From contig CABSCP010000034.1 of the NCBI GenBank assembly GCA_902476265.1, forward strand, positions 1 to 53,309: a stretch of 53,309 nucleotides of DNA, read 5' to 3'. Positions 7,697 through 16,697 of the stretch are shown one piece after another. The translations under genes were made by a program, and so were the position numbers. Source of the stretch: an uncultured Lachnospiraceae bacterium (GTDB lineage: Bacteria; Bacillota; Clostridia; Lachnospirales; Lachnospiraceae). Position 1 is the first letter of the stretch, and each line of letters starts with the position of its first letter. The notes beneath the pieces are model-generated. The model searched no databases. It was not told where the DNA came from and saw only the letters and a program-made list of their open reading frames with translations.

Positions 7697-8644
7697 ATGG
7701 AATATTATCATATGCGGGCGGACGTTCTTCCCAAGATTCATTTTGTGGATGAGACCGTGATTTGTCCGCCCTATGTCCACAAAAAAAGAAAGCCCGGCGA
7801 GTATATTATTTATATCATCAAAAGCGGAGAAATGTTTTTGGAAGAGGACGGGAAGGCTTATACCCTGAAAGAAGGGGATTTCTGCATTCTGGACCAGGAC
7901 CGGACCCATGTGGGGACGAAGGCCTCTACCTGCGGCTATTATTACATCCATTTTTCCCGGGAGGATATTTGTCTGGTGGAGGAAAAATGCGCCGGAGAGG
8001 TGATAGAGCAGATGCAGAAGGAGCGGCAGAAGTCGTTAAAAAGCAAATGTTTTGCCTATGAAGAGTGTGAGAATGTGCCCTTGTGGCTTCCCAAATATTT
8101 CCACATCCCGGACATGAAAACCAGGGTTCTTCTGGACGGGATTTTAAAACAGGCCATCGAATCCAACTATCATCCGCTGGAGGGCTATAAGGTGTTATGC
8201 GCCTGCAGAGTGCAGGAAGCGTTGATTTTGCTGTCGCGCTGTTTTCTGACGGTGGAGCGGGAGAAATACCCCCGCCGGATGCCTTCTTATTATCCCACGG
8301 TACAAAAGCTGCAGGAATGGCTGAACCGGGAGTATGCGTCTGAAATTTCCGGGGCCAGGATTGAGGAGGAGTTTGGCGGCAATTTTGATTATATGAACCG
8401 GGTTTTTAAAAAAGTGACCGGACAGACTATTTTTTCCTATCTCACCGGCGTGCGGATCAGCCATGCCAAAATCCTGATCCTGCACACTCCCATGCGGATG
8501 CGGGAAATCTGCGAACGGGTGGGGTATCCGGACGTTTATTATTTCAGCAGAGTTTTTAAAAAGACGGTGGGAATGTCCCCGGCGGCCTTTGCGGCGGCCG
8601 CCCAGGTGGAGGAAGAAATTTCACAAAAAGTCGCTATCAGATAA
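7697..8644 (+). CDS. AraC-family transcriptional regulator with cupin sensor domain
   Basis: The protein has 315 residues. The N-terminal ~110 form a cupin-like AraC sugar-binding domain (GEYIIYIIKSGEMFLEEDGKAY, then a LKEGDFCILDQ strand pair). The C-terminal ~100 hold two helix-turn-helix motifs, the second marked by ERVGYPDVYYFSRVFKKTVGMSP. It starts 4 bases after the GH51 stop with little ribosome-binding sequence, so it probably depends on translation of the upstream gene. The likely role is activation of this arabinoside/galactoside locus in response to a sugar or oligosaccharide. The ligand is not predictable. Confidence 0.9.
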   Translation: MEYYHMRADVLPKIHFVDETVICPPYVHKKRKPGEYIIYIIKSGEMFLEEDGKAYTLKEGDFCILDQDRTHVGTKASTCGYYYIHFSREDICLVEEKCAGEVIEQMQKERQKSLKSKCFAYEECENVPLWLPKYFHIPDMKTRVLLDGILKQAIESNYHPLEGYKVLCACRVQEALILLSRCFLTVEREKYPRRMPSYYPTVQKLQEWLNREYASEISGARIEEEFGGNFDYMNRVFKKVTGQTIFSYLTGVRISHAKILILHTPMRMREICERVGYPDVYYFSRVFKKTVGMSPAAFAAAAQVEEEISQKVAIR

Positions 8645-8754
8645 ATACAATCTGAATTTTCCATTGTTTTTACGCCCCGTTTTTCTATGATGTTCTTAAA
8701 GCCTGCAGGAATTTTGCAGAGGATGAGAAGAAATGGAAAAGCGGGGATTTTTTT

Positions 8755-11160
8755 ATGGATGTGATTACAAAAAAGTTAAATGAGAACTGGAAATTTTATC
8801 TGGGGGACTGTGAGCCTGCCTGGTACAAGGGCTTTGACGACAGCGCGTGGCAGACCGTAAGCCTGCCCCACGACTGGTCCGTGACCCTTCCTTTTGCCAG
8901 GGAAAATTCCAGCGGAACGGGCTATGTGTCCGGCGGAATCGGCTGGTACCGGGTGCGGTTTTCCCTCCCGGAAGAATACAGAGGAAAGTGTGTGCGGATC
9001 GTTTTTGACGGCGTTTATAAAAACAGTCAGGTCTGGTGCAACAGTTATTATCTGGGAAAACGTCCCAACGGTTATGTCACTTTTTCTTATGATTTGACGC
9101 CTTTTGCCTGTTTTGGGGAGGAAGAAAATGAAATCAGCGTGAAGGTGACCCACACGGATCTGGCGGATTCCCGCTGGTTTACGGGCAGCGGGATCACCCG
9201 GTCCGTGCATCTTGTCATAGAAGAGCCGGTGCATCCGGCAGAGGACGGTATCTTTTTTGAAACTCTTTCCGTGGAAGAGAACAGCGCGGCGGTAAGGGTG
9301 ACCCATGAAGTAGTAAACCGGTCCCGGGAGGCTGCAGAGGTGGAAATCTGTTCACAGCTGGCTGACGAAGAAGGAAATGCAGTGCTTTCCATGGAAGGAA
9401 AGGTCTGTGTTTCGGAAAGCGCTGCCATACAGCTTACGGGAACCCTTCCCTCTCCCAGGTTGTGGAGCGTACAATCCCCCTGTCTGTATACCCTGCGCAC
9501 TTTTTATACAACGAAAGAGAGCGGAACTTATCTGGCAGGAGAAACGACCGTGGGCATCCGCACCTTTACCTTTGATCCGGACCGGGGCTTTTTCTTAAAC
9601 GGGGAGTCCATGAAGTTAAAAGGCGTTTGTGTCCATCACGATGGCGGCTGTCTGGGCGCGGCCATGACGCAGGAGGTGTGGCAGCGCCGTCTGGAAGTGC
9701 TGAAGGAATGTGGCTGTAATGCCATCCGCTGCAGCCACAATCCGCATATGCCACAGCTTTATGAACTCTGTGACAGAATGGGCTTTTTCATGATGGATGA
9801 AGCCTTTGACGAGTGGGAAAACCCGAAGAACAAGTGGTCCACCGGACACAATGTGTACCCGCCCAGGCATCAGGGCTATTTTGAAGATTTCCCTCAGTGG
9901 CATGAGGCCGATCTGAAAGCAATGGTGCGCCGGGACCGGAATCATCCTTCCGTCATTTTATGGAGTATCGGCAACGAGATCGATTATCCAAACGATCCTT
10001 ACTGCCATCCCATGTTTGAAAATATGACGGGAAATAATGATGCCAATAAACCGGCGGCGGAGCGCACCTTCGACCCTGATAAACCGAATGCAGAAAGGCT
10101 TTCCGTGCTGGCGGCCCGTCTGGCGCGGATTGTGAAAGAGGAGGACGCAGGACGGCCGGTGACCCTGGCGGCCGCTTTCCCGGAACTTTCTTCCAGAATC
10201 GGTTTTCTGGATGCGTTGGATGTTGCAGGTTACAACTATAAGGAGCATCTGTACGAAGAAGATCACAGGCGCTTCCCGAAACTGCCCTTTTTGGGCAGTG
10301 AAAACGGCCACAGCTATGCAGCCTGGAAGGCGGTGCGGGACAATGATTATATCAGCGGCCAGTTTTTATGGACCGGCATCGATTATCTGGGCGAGGCCCA
10401 CGGATGGCCCATCCGGGGTTCCCAGGCGGGCATCCTGACCTGTGCGGGGGACAAAAAACCGGAATTTTACAAGCGCTGTTCTTTTTGGAAAGAAGAGCCC
10501 GTGTTTTATCTGGCAACGAAGGCCGCGCAGCCTGCAGGAGAAGGCAGGGCGGCCAGATGGACGCCTTTTGCGGATCACTGGAATTATAAACCGGGAGAAA
10601 CGGTACAGGTGGAATGCTTTACCAACCTGCCCGGCGCAGCTCTCTTTTTAAACGGCCGGGAAATCGGGCGCAGCATGGGCTGCAATGAAGAGGGGACTTT
10701 TTCCTTTACCGTGCCCTTTGAGCCGGGCATCCTGACGGCAGAAGGACTTGATGAAACGGGGAAACCCTGCATGAGCCGTTCTGTTTCTACGGGAGGAGCG
10801 GTGAGCGGTCTTTCCTGCAGTCTCTGGCAGAAACCGGATGTGCTGACAAAACAGAGCTGGGAAAAAGCCGGACAGGAGAACGGCTATCTGTATCAGCTGT
10901 CCATCCTTTTGACGGATGAGAAGGGACAGCGGGCTTCCTGGGAGGACCGCCCGGTATCGGTTACAGTGAGCGGCGCAGGAGAGCTGGCCGGACTGGAAAG
11001 CGGCGATCTGGCGGATGTTACCTCCTATGCAGAACCGGTCCGGAAAACCTGGCAGGGAAGGCTCACCGCTTATATCCGCAGAAAAGCGCCGGGGACCATT
11101 CAGATTTCGGTGAAGGCAGAGGGGATAAAAGGAGCCTGTGATGAAATTCAGATTGATTGA
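8755..11160 (+). CDS. Glycoside hydrolase family 2 enzyme (beta-galactosidase type)
   Basis: The 801-residue protein has the GH2 domain order: N-terminal sugar-binding jelly roll (FDDSAWQTVSLPHDW, about 1-165), immunoglobulin-like domain (about 170-270), TIM barrel (about 275-570) and C-terminal beta domains (to 801). The catalytic acid/base is E408 in WSIGNEIDYP and the nucleophile is E516 in LGSENGHSY. There is no signal peptide, so the site of action is cytosolic. Beta-galactosidase is the likeliest activity, but GH2 also includes beta-glucuronidases and beta-mannosidases, and specificity is not resolved by these motifs. The ribosome binding site (GCGGGG) is weak. The end overlaps the MATE gene start by 20 bases. 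Confidence 0.9.
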   Translation: MDVITKKLNENWKFYLGDCEPAWYKGFDDSAWQTVSLPHDWSVTLPFARENSSGTGYVSGGIGWYRVRFSLPEEYRGKCVRIVFDGVYKNSQVWCNSYYLGKRPNGYVTFSYDLTPFACFGEEENEISVKVTHTDLADSRWFTGSGITRSVHLVIEEPVHPAEDGIFFETLSVEENSAAVRVTHEVVNRSREAAEVEICSQLADEEGNAVLSMEGKVCVSESAAIQLTGTLPSPRLWSVQSPCLYTLRTFYTTKESGTYLAGETTVGIRTFTFDPDRGFFLNGESMKLKGVCVHHDGGCLGAAMTQEVWQRRLEVLKECGCNAIRCSHNPHMPQLYELCDRMGFFMMDEAFDEWENPKNKWSTGHNVYPPRHQGYFEDFPQWHEADLKAMVRRDRNHPSVILWSIGNEIDYPNDPYCHPMFENMTGNNDANKPAAERTFDPDKPNAERLSVLAARLARIVKEEDAGRPVTLAAAFPELSSRIGFLDALDVAGYNYKEHLYEEDHRRFPKLPFLGSENGHSYAAWKAVRDNDYISGQFLWTGIDYLGEAHGWPIRGSQAGILTCAGDKKPEFYKRCSFWKEEPVFYLATKAAQPAGEGRAARWTPFADHWNYKPGETVQVECFTNLPGAALFLNGREIGRSMGCNEEGTFSFTVPFEPGILTAEGLDETGKPCMSRSVSTGGAVSGLSCSLWQKPDVLTKQSWEKAGQENGYLYQLSILLTDEKGQRASWEDRPVSVTVSGAGELAGLESGDLADVTSYAEPVRKTWQGRLTAYIRRKAPGTIQISVKAEGIKGACDEIQID

Positions 11161-12505
11161 TCCTGCCGTCACCAGCGTACAGACCAGGGAAGGGACGCTG
11201 CATTTAAAGACCCTTTTTGTGCCTCTGTTTATCGAACAGCTTCTGATGAATCTGATGGGTACGGTGAACACGCTGGTGCTGGGTCATTATTCCGATGAAG
11301 CGGTGGCCGCCGTGGGGGCGGCCAACCAGGTAATCGGTCTGGTATATACCTTTTATGCGGTGATCAGCGGCGGAACCTCCATCGTTATCAGCCACCGGCT
11401 GGGAGCCGGAAAAAAGAAAGAAGCGCAGGATGCGGCCTTTACGTCCCTGTGTTTTTCCGGCCTTTTAAGCCTGTGCTGCGGTCTGGGAATGGCGGCTTTT
11501 GCCGATCCGCTGATGGGAATGCTGCACCTGGAGGGAGAAGTGCTTTCCATGGCAACGGGGTATTTTAAAATGATCATCACCTTCTCTTTTCTGCAGGGAA
11601 TCATTTCTGCAGCTTCCGCCATCCTGCGCAGTTACGGAAAGCCCCGGGTGGCTGTGGCCGCATCGGTTTTGATGAACGTGGTGAATGCGTTTTTAAACTG
11701 CCTGATCGTGTTCAGACCGGTGGAAATTCCGCTGTACGGGGCTGAAGGAATCGGCGTTGCCAATGTGATCGCGCATGGGATCGCCATGGTTGTCATTTTG
11801 ATCTGTCTTTCCCGTTCCGGCCTGGATTTGCAGTTTCGGACGAAAAATGCGGGGACTCTGCGCTGCCTGCCTTCCATCTTGAAGGTGGGCGTGCCGGGAG
11901 GCGTCAGCAGTCTGTCTTATTCCCTGTCCCAGGTGGTGTCCACCTCCATTTTGGGAATCCTGGGAACCACAGCGCTCTCCACAAAGGTGTATATTTCTTC
12001 CATCGTCTTTTACGTGTACGTGGTGGGAATGTCCCTGGGCCTTTCCACAGCCATCCTGATGGGGTGGATGACGGGGGCAAAGGAATACGAAAAAGCGTAT
12101 CGGCTCAATCAGCAGGTATTAAAGCTGGCGGTGTCTTTGAATCTGGCGCTCTCTGTGATTCTGTTTTTGTGCTACCGGCCGCTGCTTTCCCTGTTCACCC
12201 AAAGCACGGAGATCATCGAAATGGCGGGAGGCATCCTTTTCATTGATATTTTTGTGGAAGTGGGCCGGGCCTTTAATCATGTGGAGGACAATTCCCTGCG
12301 GGGCGCAGGCGATGTGCTTTTCCCCATGGCAGTGGCGGTGACATCCTGCTGGCTGATGAGCATCCTGTTTTCCTATATTCTGGGAATCCGGCTGGGATTG
12401 GGCTTAAAGGGCTGCTGGATCGCCTTTATGATGGATGAACTTTTCCGGGGAATCATTTTCTGGCGGCGTTTCAAGTCCAGAAAGTGGATGAACAAAGCGG
12501 TATAA
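11141..12505 (+). CDS. MATE-family multidrug/metabolite exporter
   Basis: This integral membrane protein of 454 residues has about twelve hydrophobic segments arranged as two similar halves (FVPLFIEQLLMNLMGTVNTLVLGHYSDEAVAAVG is the classic MATE N-terminal motif). Proteins of this family export cationic or amphipathic compounds using Na+ or H+ gradients. ATG 11141 is preferred over GTG 11138 because GGAG at 11131-11134 is then 6 bases away. It lies inside the end of the GH2 gene, so the two are translationally coupled. A glycosidase coupled to a MATE pump suggests export of a toxic aglycone or surplus metabolite released by hydrolysis, which is an inference. The long palindromic element follows the stop directly. 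Confidence 0.92.
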   Translation: MKFRLIDPAVTSVQTREGTLHLKTLFVPLFIEQLLMNLMGTVNTLVLGHYSDEAVAAVGAANQVIGLVYTFYAVISGGTSIVISHRLGAGKKKEAQDAAFTSLCFSGLLSLCCGLGMAAFADPLMGMLHLEGEVLSMATGYFKMIITFSFLQGIISAASAILRSYGKPRVAVAASVLMNVVNAFLNCLIVFRPVEIPLYGAEGIGVANVIAHGIAMVVILICLSRSGLDLQFRTKNAGTLRCLPSILKVGVPGGVSSLSYSLSQVVSTSILGILGTTALSTKVYISSIVFYVYVVGMSLGLSTAILMGWMTGAKEYEKAYRLNQQVLKLAVSLNLALSVILFLCYRPLLSLFTQSTEIIEMAGGILFIDIFVEVGRAFNHVEDNSLRGAGDVLFPMAVAVTSCWLMSILFSYILGIRLGLGLKGCWIAFMMDELFRGIIFWRRFKSRKWMNKAV

Positions 12506-12513
12506 AAGCGGCA

Positions 12514-12728
12514 CCGGCAGACTGCCCTCCCGCTGCTGCAGGCAGACAGACCCTTAGAAGGCACGCTTTCGCTCGGATAAACGCGTAGCGGCACATAGGA
12601 CAGCAAAAGACGCTGTCCAAATGCCGACGCGTTTATAACGGCCTTTACAGGGTCTGTCTGCCTGTAGCAGCGGGAGGGCAGTCTGCCGGGGCCGAAATGA
12701 TCGGGCGGGTCAGGATGCATGGCACCGG
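12514..12728 (+). repeat. Long palindromic repeat element, copy 1
   Basis: This 215-bp element occurs again at 14062-14272 in the same orientation, with an identical core. The outer arms form a 43-bp stem with only two mismatches (12511-12553 against 12650-12692). Inside are two perfect hairpins: TAAACGCGT/ACGCGTTTA (12578-12586 and 12627-12635) and GGACAGC/GCTGTCC (12598-12604 and 12612-12618). A non-palindromic 30-base tail (GATCGGGCGGGTCAGGATG plus flank) is also shared. There is no coding potential that is conserved as protein. It may act as the terminator of the MATE gene. By form it is a MITE-like or REP-like element. Confidence 0.9.
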
Positions 12729-12816
12729 AGCCGCTTTGCAGGTTGAAATACATTTGCATTGGCTTTTATATAAAAAACGGATATAATAAACGGGTAGGAA
12801 TAAAGGGGGTGTTTCA

Positions 12817-14045
12817 GTGATTCAAGAAAGCAATAGGATTGAATTTAAAGCCGTTTTGAATGATAAAATGGAAAAATTGTTGCCTTTTTAAATAACAGAG
12901 AAGGTGGAATTCTATATATTGGTGTTGATGATAATGGGCATCCAAGCGGAAAAATAGATTTGGATGCAACACAGCTAAAGATTGCTGATCGAATCAAAAA
13001 CAACATTTTACCGTCAACACTGGGGTTATTTGATATTGTAACAGAAGTGATCGAGGGTGTCCAGGTTATTAAAGTACTGGTATCCAGTGGTCTGGAAAAT
13101 CCCTACTACATTAAGAGTCAGGGAATGTCTCCTTCCGGATGTTACACCAGAGTGGGAACTTCTACTCAGCCTATGACTATTGCCATGATTGATGACCTAT
13201 ATGCCAAACGGATTCATACAACACTACGGAATATTCCGGCACCCCGGCAGGATTTGAGCTTTGCACAATTAAAAATTTATTATCAGGAACGCGGCCTGGA
13301 ATTAAATCATCAATTTACCAATAATTTGGAATTGTTAACTCCGGAAGGGAAATATAATTATATTGCATACCTTTTAGCTGATGAAAATGGCGTTTCTATC
13401 AAAGTTGCAAAGTATGCAGGGACGGATAAGGTAGATTTAATTGAGAATGAGGAATATGGTTACTGTTCGCTCATCAAGGCAGCCAATAATGTATTAGAGA
13501 AAATGAAAATAGAAAATATAACCCGTACAAAGGTAACCAGCACAACACGGATTGAGAAAAATCTGATTGATCCTGTTGCTTTACGCGAGGCAATTATAAA
13601 CGCTATTGTTCATAATGATTTTACACGGGAGATACCGCCGGTGTTTGAAATCTTTAACGATCGTATCAGTATGCCGCGTAATCGTGAATTGATGAGGGTA
13701 TTTAAAGACGTTGGACTTGTAGAGCAGCTTGGTTCTGGTATGAGTAGAATTCTTCGGGTGTATGAAAAGGATATTTTTCAAATATCTGAGCATTTTATCA
13801 GAGTGGTATTTCCTTTTGCAGAAAGACAGAGTAAAATTTTCATCGCCACTGGCGATGAAAATGGCGATGAAAACAGAGTGCTTGCCATACTTAAAAGCCA
13901 GCCGGATATTACTGCAAAAGGTATCAGTGAAACATTGGGCATCAGTACTCGTAAAGTGAGTCGAATTACGAAAATACTTCGGGAGTCCGGTAAGATTACG
14001 CGAGTCGGCTCTGATCGAAAAGGCTACTGGAAAATTAATTTATGA
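12817..14045 (+). pseudogene. AlbA_2-domain (divergent AAA/Schlafen-type) regulator, frameshifted near the N-terminus
   Basis: The reading frame begins at GTG 12817 after AAGGGGGTG and gives a correct AlbA_2 N-terminus (ESNRIEFKAVLNDKMEK). It hits TAA at 12889 after a five-T run. A shift of -1 at that run restores the family pattern at once (FLNNREGG, then YIGVDDNG) and the frame then stays open to 14045. The rest has the family's NAIVHNDF block, which belongs to the C-terminal ATP-binding-like half (HATPase_c_4), and a winged-helix end (ISETLGISTRKVSRITKILRESG). The intact protein would be ~408 residues and putatively DNA-binding. It is A+T-rich compared with its neighbours and lies exactly between two copies of the palindromic element. 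It may be a dead gene or a programmed -1 frameshift. The TTT codon can slip cleanly but the preceding CCT cannot. Confidence 0.75.
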
Positions 14046-14061
14046 TGACATGAAAACAATT

Positions 14062-14272
14062 CCGACAGACTGCCCTCCCGCTGCTACAGGCAGACCCTTA
14101 GAAGGCACGCTTTCGCTCGGATAAACGCGTAGCGGCACATAGGACAGCAAAAGACGCTGTCCAAATGCCGACGCGTTTATAACGGCCTTTACAGGGTCTG
14201 TCTGCCTGCTGCAGCGGGAGGGCAGTCTGCCGGGGCCGAAATGATCGGGCGGGTCAGGATGTATGGCGCCGG
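14062..14272 (+). repeat. Long palindromic repeat element, copy 2
   Basis: This is a 211-bp direct copy of the element at 12514-12728. The central ~95 bases are identical. The left arm lacks four bases (CAGA) present in copy 1, and the arm positions that differ in copy 1 (TGC/TAC) are exchanged between arms here. The left boundary is a few bases after the stop of the AlbA_2 pseudogene, and the right boundary is at GCGCCGG, after which the two copies diverge completely. Confidence 0.9.
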
Positions 14273-14296
14273 TACTGCTTTTCCTCTTCTTTCCAC

Positions 14297-14325
14297 TTTA
14301 CATACAGAACAGATGTTTGTATAAT
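14297..14325 (+). promoter_or_regulatory. SOS promoter with LexA box in the spacer
   Basis: TTTACA (14297-14302) and TATAAT (14320-14325) have exactly 17 bases between them. The spacer contains GAACAGATGTTT (14307-14318), matching the Gram-positive LexA half-sites GAAC-N4-GTT. A repressor bound there would exclude RNA polymerase. The genes that follow are DNA-damage genes. Confidence 0.8.
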
Positions 14326-14374
14326 TACTACAACAGTAAAGTCTGGCATAAAAGCGGAAAGGAAGTGGAATGAT

Positions 14375-14662
14375 ATGGGCAGCATGACGCCAAATGCGGC
14401 AGTGAACCTGCCTGTACAAATGATGAGCCTTGCAGACCGTTCCGGCAGGCTGACCCCTGTGGGATTTCGGTATGAGGATGAAGAACACCGTATCTGCGCG
14501 GTCAAAATTAACCGGGTGATCTGCCGGGAAAAGCTCAGCCTGGCGGGGATCAAAGAAATCAAAGTCATCTGCAGCGCGCTTTTTGGAGAGCGCGAACGGC
14601 TGATTGAGCTGCGTTACAGCGTGGACAGCCAGAAGTGGCGCGTCTGTCAGTTTTTGAGCTGA
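14375..14662 (+). CDS. Small protein encoded ahead of the Y-family polymerase
   Basis: This 95-residue protein with GGAAGTGG upstream has no recognised domain and no membrane segment. It is mostly predicted strand (GFRYEDEEHRICAVKINRVI, then RLIELRYSVDSQKWRVCQF). Its stop codon shares one base with the start of the polymerase gene, so expression is coupled. Bacillus has YolD-like small proteins in the same position before UvrX-type polymerases. By position and size this could be a functional analogue, an accessory or anchoring partner of the polymerase. That is inference without sequence support. Confidence 0.75.
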   Translation: MGSMTPNAAVNLPVQMMSLADRSGRLTPVGFRYEDEEHRICAVKINRVICREKLSLAGIKEIKVICSALFGERERLIELRYSVDSQKWRVCQFLS

Positions 14663-15945
14663 TGGCGCGCTATGTGTTTCATATAGATGTAAACAGCGCT
14701 TATCTGAGCTGGAGCGCCGTTTACCGCATCGGGGTGCTGGGAATCGGGCCGGATTTGCGCACCCTTCCGGCCGTGGTGGGAGGGGATGAAAAGTCCCGCC
14801 ACGGGATTGTGCTGGCAAAGAGCGGGCCCGCAAAGAAATACGGCATCATGACCGGAGAGCCGCTCGTTTTCGCCCGGCAGAAGTGCCCTCAGCTGGTGGT
14901 GATCCCGCCGGATTACGGGCTTTATGTGGGCGCATCCAAAGCGCTGATGGAGCTTTTGCGCCGCTATACGGATGAGATCACCCAGTACAGCATCGACGAA
15001 GCGTGGGCGGTCTTTGACGGCTGTGAAGGGCTTTATGGACCCATAGTGAGTTTCGCGCTGGATTTAAAAGAGGAAATTAAGCGGGAACTGGGGTTCACCG
15101 TCAATATCGGCATTTCCACCAACCGGCTTTTGGCAAAGACGGCGGGAGAACTGAGAAAACCCGACCGGGTGAATACCCTGTTCCCGGAGGAAATCGAAAG
15201 AAAGCTGTGGCCGCTGCCGGTGGAAGAGATGTTCGGCATCGGGGCTGCCACGGCAAAAAAACTGCATCGTCTGGGAATTTTTACCCTGGGGCAGCTGGCG
15301 AAGGCGGATTCTTCCATGCTTGCCGCCCATCTGAAAAAATACGGACAAATCCTGCAGCGTTTTGCAAACGGCGGAGAGCTGGAACCCTATATTTTTGAAC
15401 AGGAAGCGAATAAAGGTTACGGAAACAGCATGACGGTGCCCATGGATGTAACCGATGACAGGACGGCGCATCAGGTGCTTTTATCTCTGTGTGAAACGGT
15501 GGGAATGCGGCTCCGGGAGGACCGGGCGAAGGGCAGTGTGGCGGGCATTCATGTGAGGACCTTTACATTTGAGAACGCAGGGAGGCAAAAACAGCTTTTT
15601 TCCGCTACCGATGTGACCTGGGAAATCTACCGACAGGCGACGGAACTGCTGGATCAGTTGTGGGATCATAAAACGCCGCTGCGTCAGTTCGGGGTTTTTG
15701 TCTCGGGAATTGTAAAGGACTGTCCCAGACAGTATAATCTTTTTGACGGGGATCGGTTTGAACGCCTGGAAAAGCTGGACCGGGCGGTGGACGAGATCCG
15801 TAAAAAGTACGGAGAGGACGCTGTCATGCGGGCTGCATTTTTAAAAGCGCCCATACATCACATGAACGGCGGACTCTGCAGCGGGCGGCGCACCGGCGTT
15901 ACGGCGGGAATCGCCCTGGAAAAGGAAAAGAGCGCCGGCTTTTGA
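14662..15945 (+). CDS. Y-family translesion DNA polymerase (DinB/UmuC type)
   Basis: The 427-residue protein inserts nucleotides opposite damaged bases. Catalytic metal ligands are D9 in FHIDVNSAY and D112-E113 in SIDEAW. The fingers, palm and thumb order is normal, with a helix-hairpin-helix at about 190-215 (MFGIGAATAKKLHRLGI) and the little-finger domain to about residue 380. The C-terminal tail holds NLFDGDRFERLEKLD, a plausible beta-clamp-binding and linker region. ATG 14662 is chosen because it begins at the final base of the upstream stop. An in-frame GTG at 14635 lies inside that gene. It belongs to the LexA-controlled cassette together with the 95-residue protein and the SRAP protein. 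Confidence 0.92.
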   Translation: MARYVFHIDVNSAYLSWSAVYRIGVLGIGPDLRTLPAVVGGDEKSRHGIVLAKSGPAKKYGIMTGEPLVFARQKCPQLVVIPPDYGLYVGASKALMELLRRYTDEITQYSIDEAWAVFDGCEGLYGPIVSFALDLKEEIKRELGFTVNIGISTNRLLAKTAGELRKPDRVNTLFPEEIERKLWPLPVEEMFGIGAATAKKLHRLGIFTLGQLAKADSSMLAAHLKKYGQILQRFANGGELEPYIFEQEANKGYGNSMTVPMDVTDDRTAHQVLLSLCETVGMRLREDRAKGSVAGIHVRTFTFENAGRQKQLFSATDVTWEIYRQATELLDQLWDHKTPLRQFGVFVSGIVKDCPRQYNLFDGDRFERLEKLDRAVDEIRKKYGEDAVMRAAFLKAPIHHMNGGLCSGRRTGVTAGIALEKEKSAGF

Positions 15946-15970
15946 AAACAGGCCGGAGGAAAGGAAGCAT

Positions 15971-16564
15971 ATGTGCGGACGATTTGTGGTGGATGATGTG
16001 GTATGGGAAGAAGTGGAGGCGCTGGTGGGGCAGATTGACCACAGCGCCATAAAAAACGGGGATCGATATCCTTCCGGCCAGATTTTTTTCCTGGGCGCAA
16101 AGCAGGACGGTATGACAGCCCCTTTTGCGCCCCATTGTGCATATTGGGGATATCCGGGCTTTGAGAAAGGGAAACTTTTGATCAACGCCAGAAGTGAAAC
16201 CGTGCGGCAGCGGCCCGTTTTTCGCCATGATTTTGAAAAACGCCGCTGTGTGATCCCGGCCAGAGGCTTTTACGAATGGAATGCCAAAAAGGAAAAGTTT
16301 TATTTTACAGGTACGGACAGGGTGCTGTATCTGGCGGGAATTTATAAAAAAGAAGAAAAAGGGGAGTGCGTGACCATTCTGACCACCCAGGCAAATGCTT
16401 CCGTAAAGCAGGTGCATGACCGCATGCCCCTGCTGATTCCGGGCGGACGGATCGCGCGCTGGATGGAGGAGACAGAGTGGGCGGCGGCTTTTTTAAAGGA
16501 AGAGATGCCTGCGCTGAAGGCTCAAAAGGAAAGCGGCGGATATGAACAGCTCTCCCTTTTTTGA
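15971..16564 (+). CDS. SRAP/HMCES-type abasic-site processing protein (YedK family)
   Basis: The 197-residue protein is a complete SRAP domain. After removal of Met1, Cys2 (MCGRF) forms a stable thiazolidine crosslink with abasic sites in single-stranded DNA. The other conserved active-site residues are present: N72 in INARSET, E102 in GFYEW and H149 in VHDRMP. It shields replication forks from breakage. The start has GGAGGAAAGG upstream and lies 25 bases after the polymerase gene, so it is the third gene of the SOS operon. A terminator follows. Confidence 0.95.
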   Translation: MCGRFVVDDVVWEEVEALVGQIDHSAIKNGDRYPSGQIFFLGAKQDGMTAPFAPHCAYWGYPGFEKGKLLINARSETVRQRPVFRHDFEKRRCVIPARGFYEWNAKKEKFYFTGTDRVLYLAGIYKKEEKGECVTILTTQANASVKQVHDRMPLLIPGGRIARWMEETEWAAAFLKEEMPALKAQKESGGYEQLSLF

Positions 16565-16606
16565 GATCCATCGAAATGGAAAATAGATAATGACTCGGAA
16601 AAAGAA

Positions 16607-16637
16607 GGCGGAACTCCTGTTGGGAGCCGCTTTTTTT
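16607..16637 (+). terminator. Intrinsic terminator of the SOS cassette
   Basis: A GC-rich stem (GGCGG-AA-CTCC / GGGAG-CCGC) is followed by a seven-T run, about 45 bases after the SRAP stop. Confidence 0.75.
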
Positions 16638-16697
16638 GTACAATAAAAAGTCGAAATGATATAAATGATATAATTTATATAATCTTATTTAAAATGC

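Noticed and set aside
12514..14272. Composite transposon
   Set aside because: Neither repeat copy encodes a transposase and the copies are direct, with no visible target-site duplication.
14635..14661. GTG 14635 as start of the Y-family polymerase
   Set aside because: It would extend the protein into the preceding gene; ATG 14662 joined to that gene's stop is typical coupling and gives the normal N-terminus.
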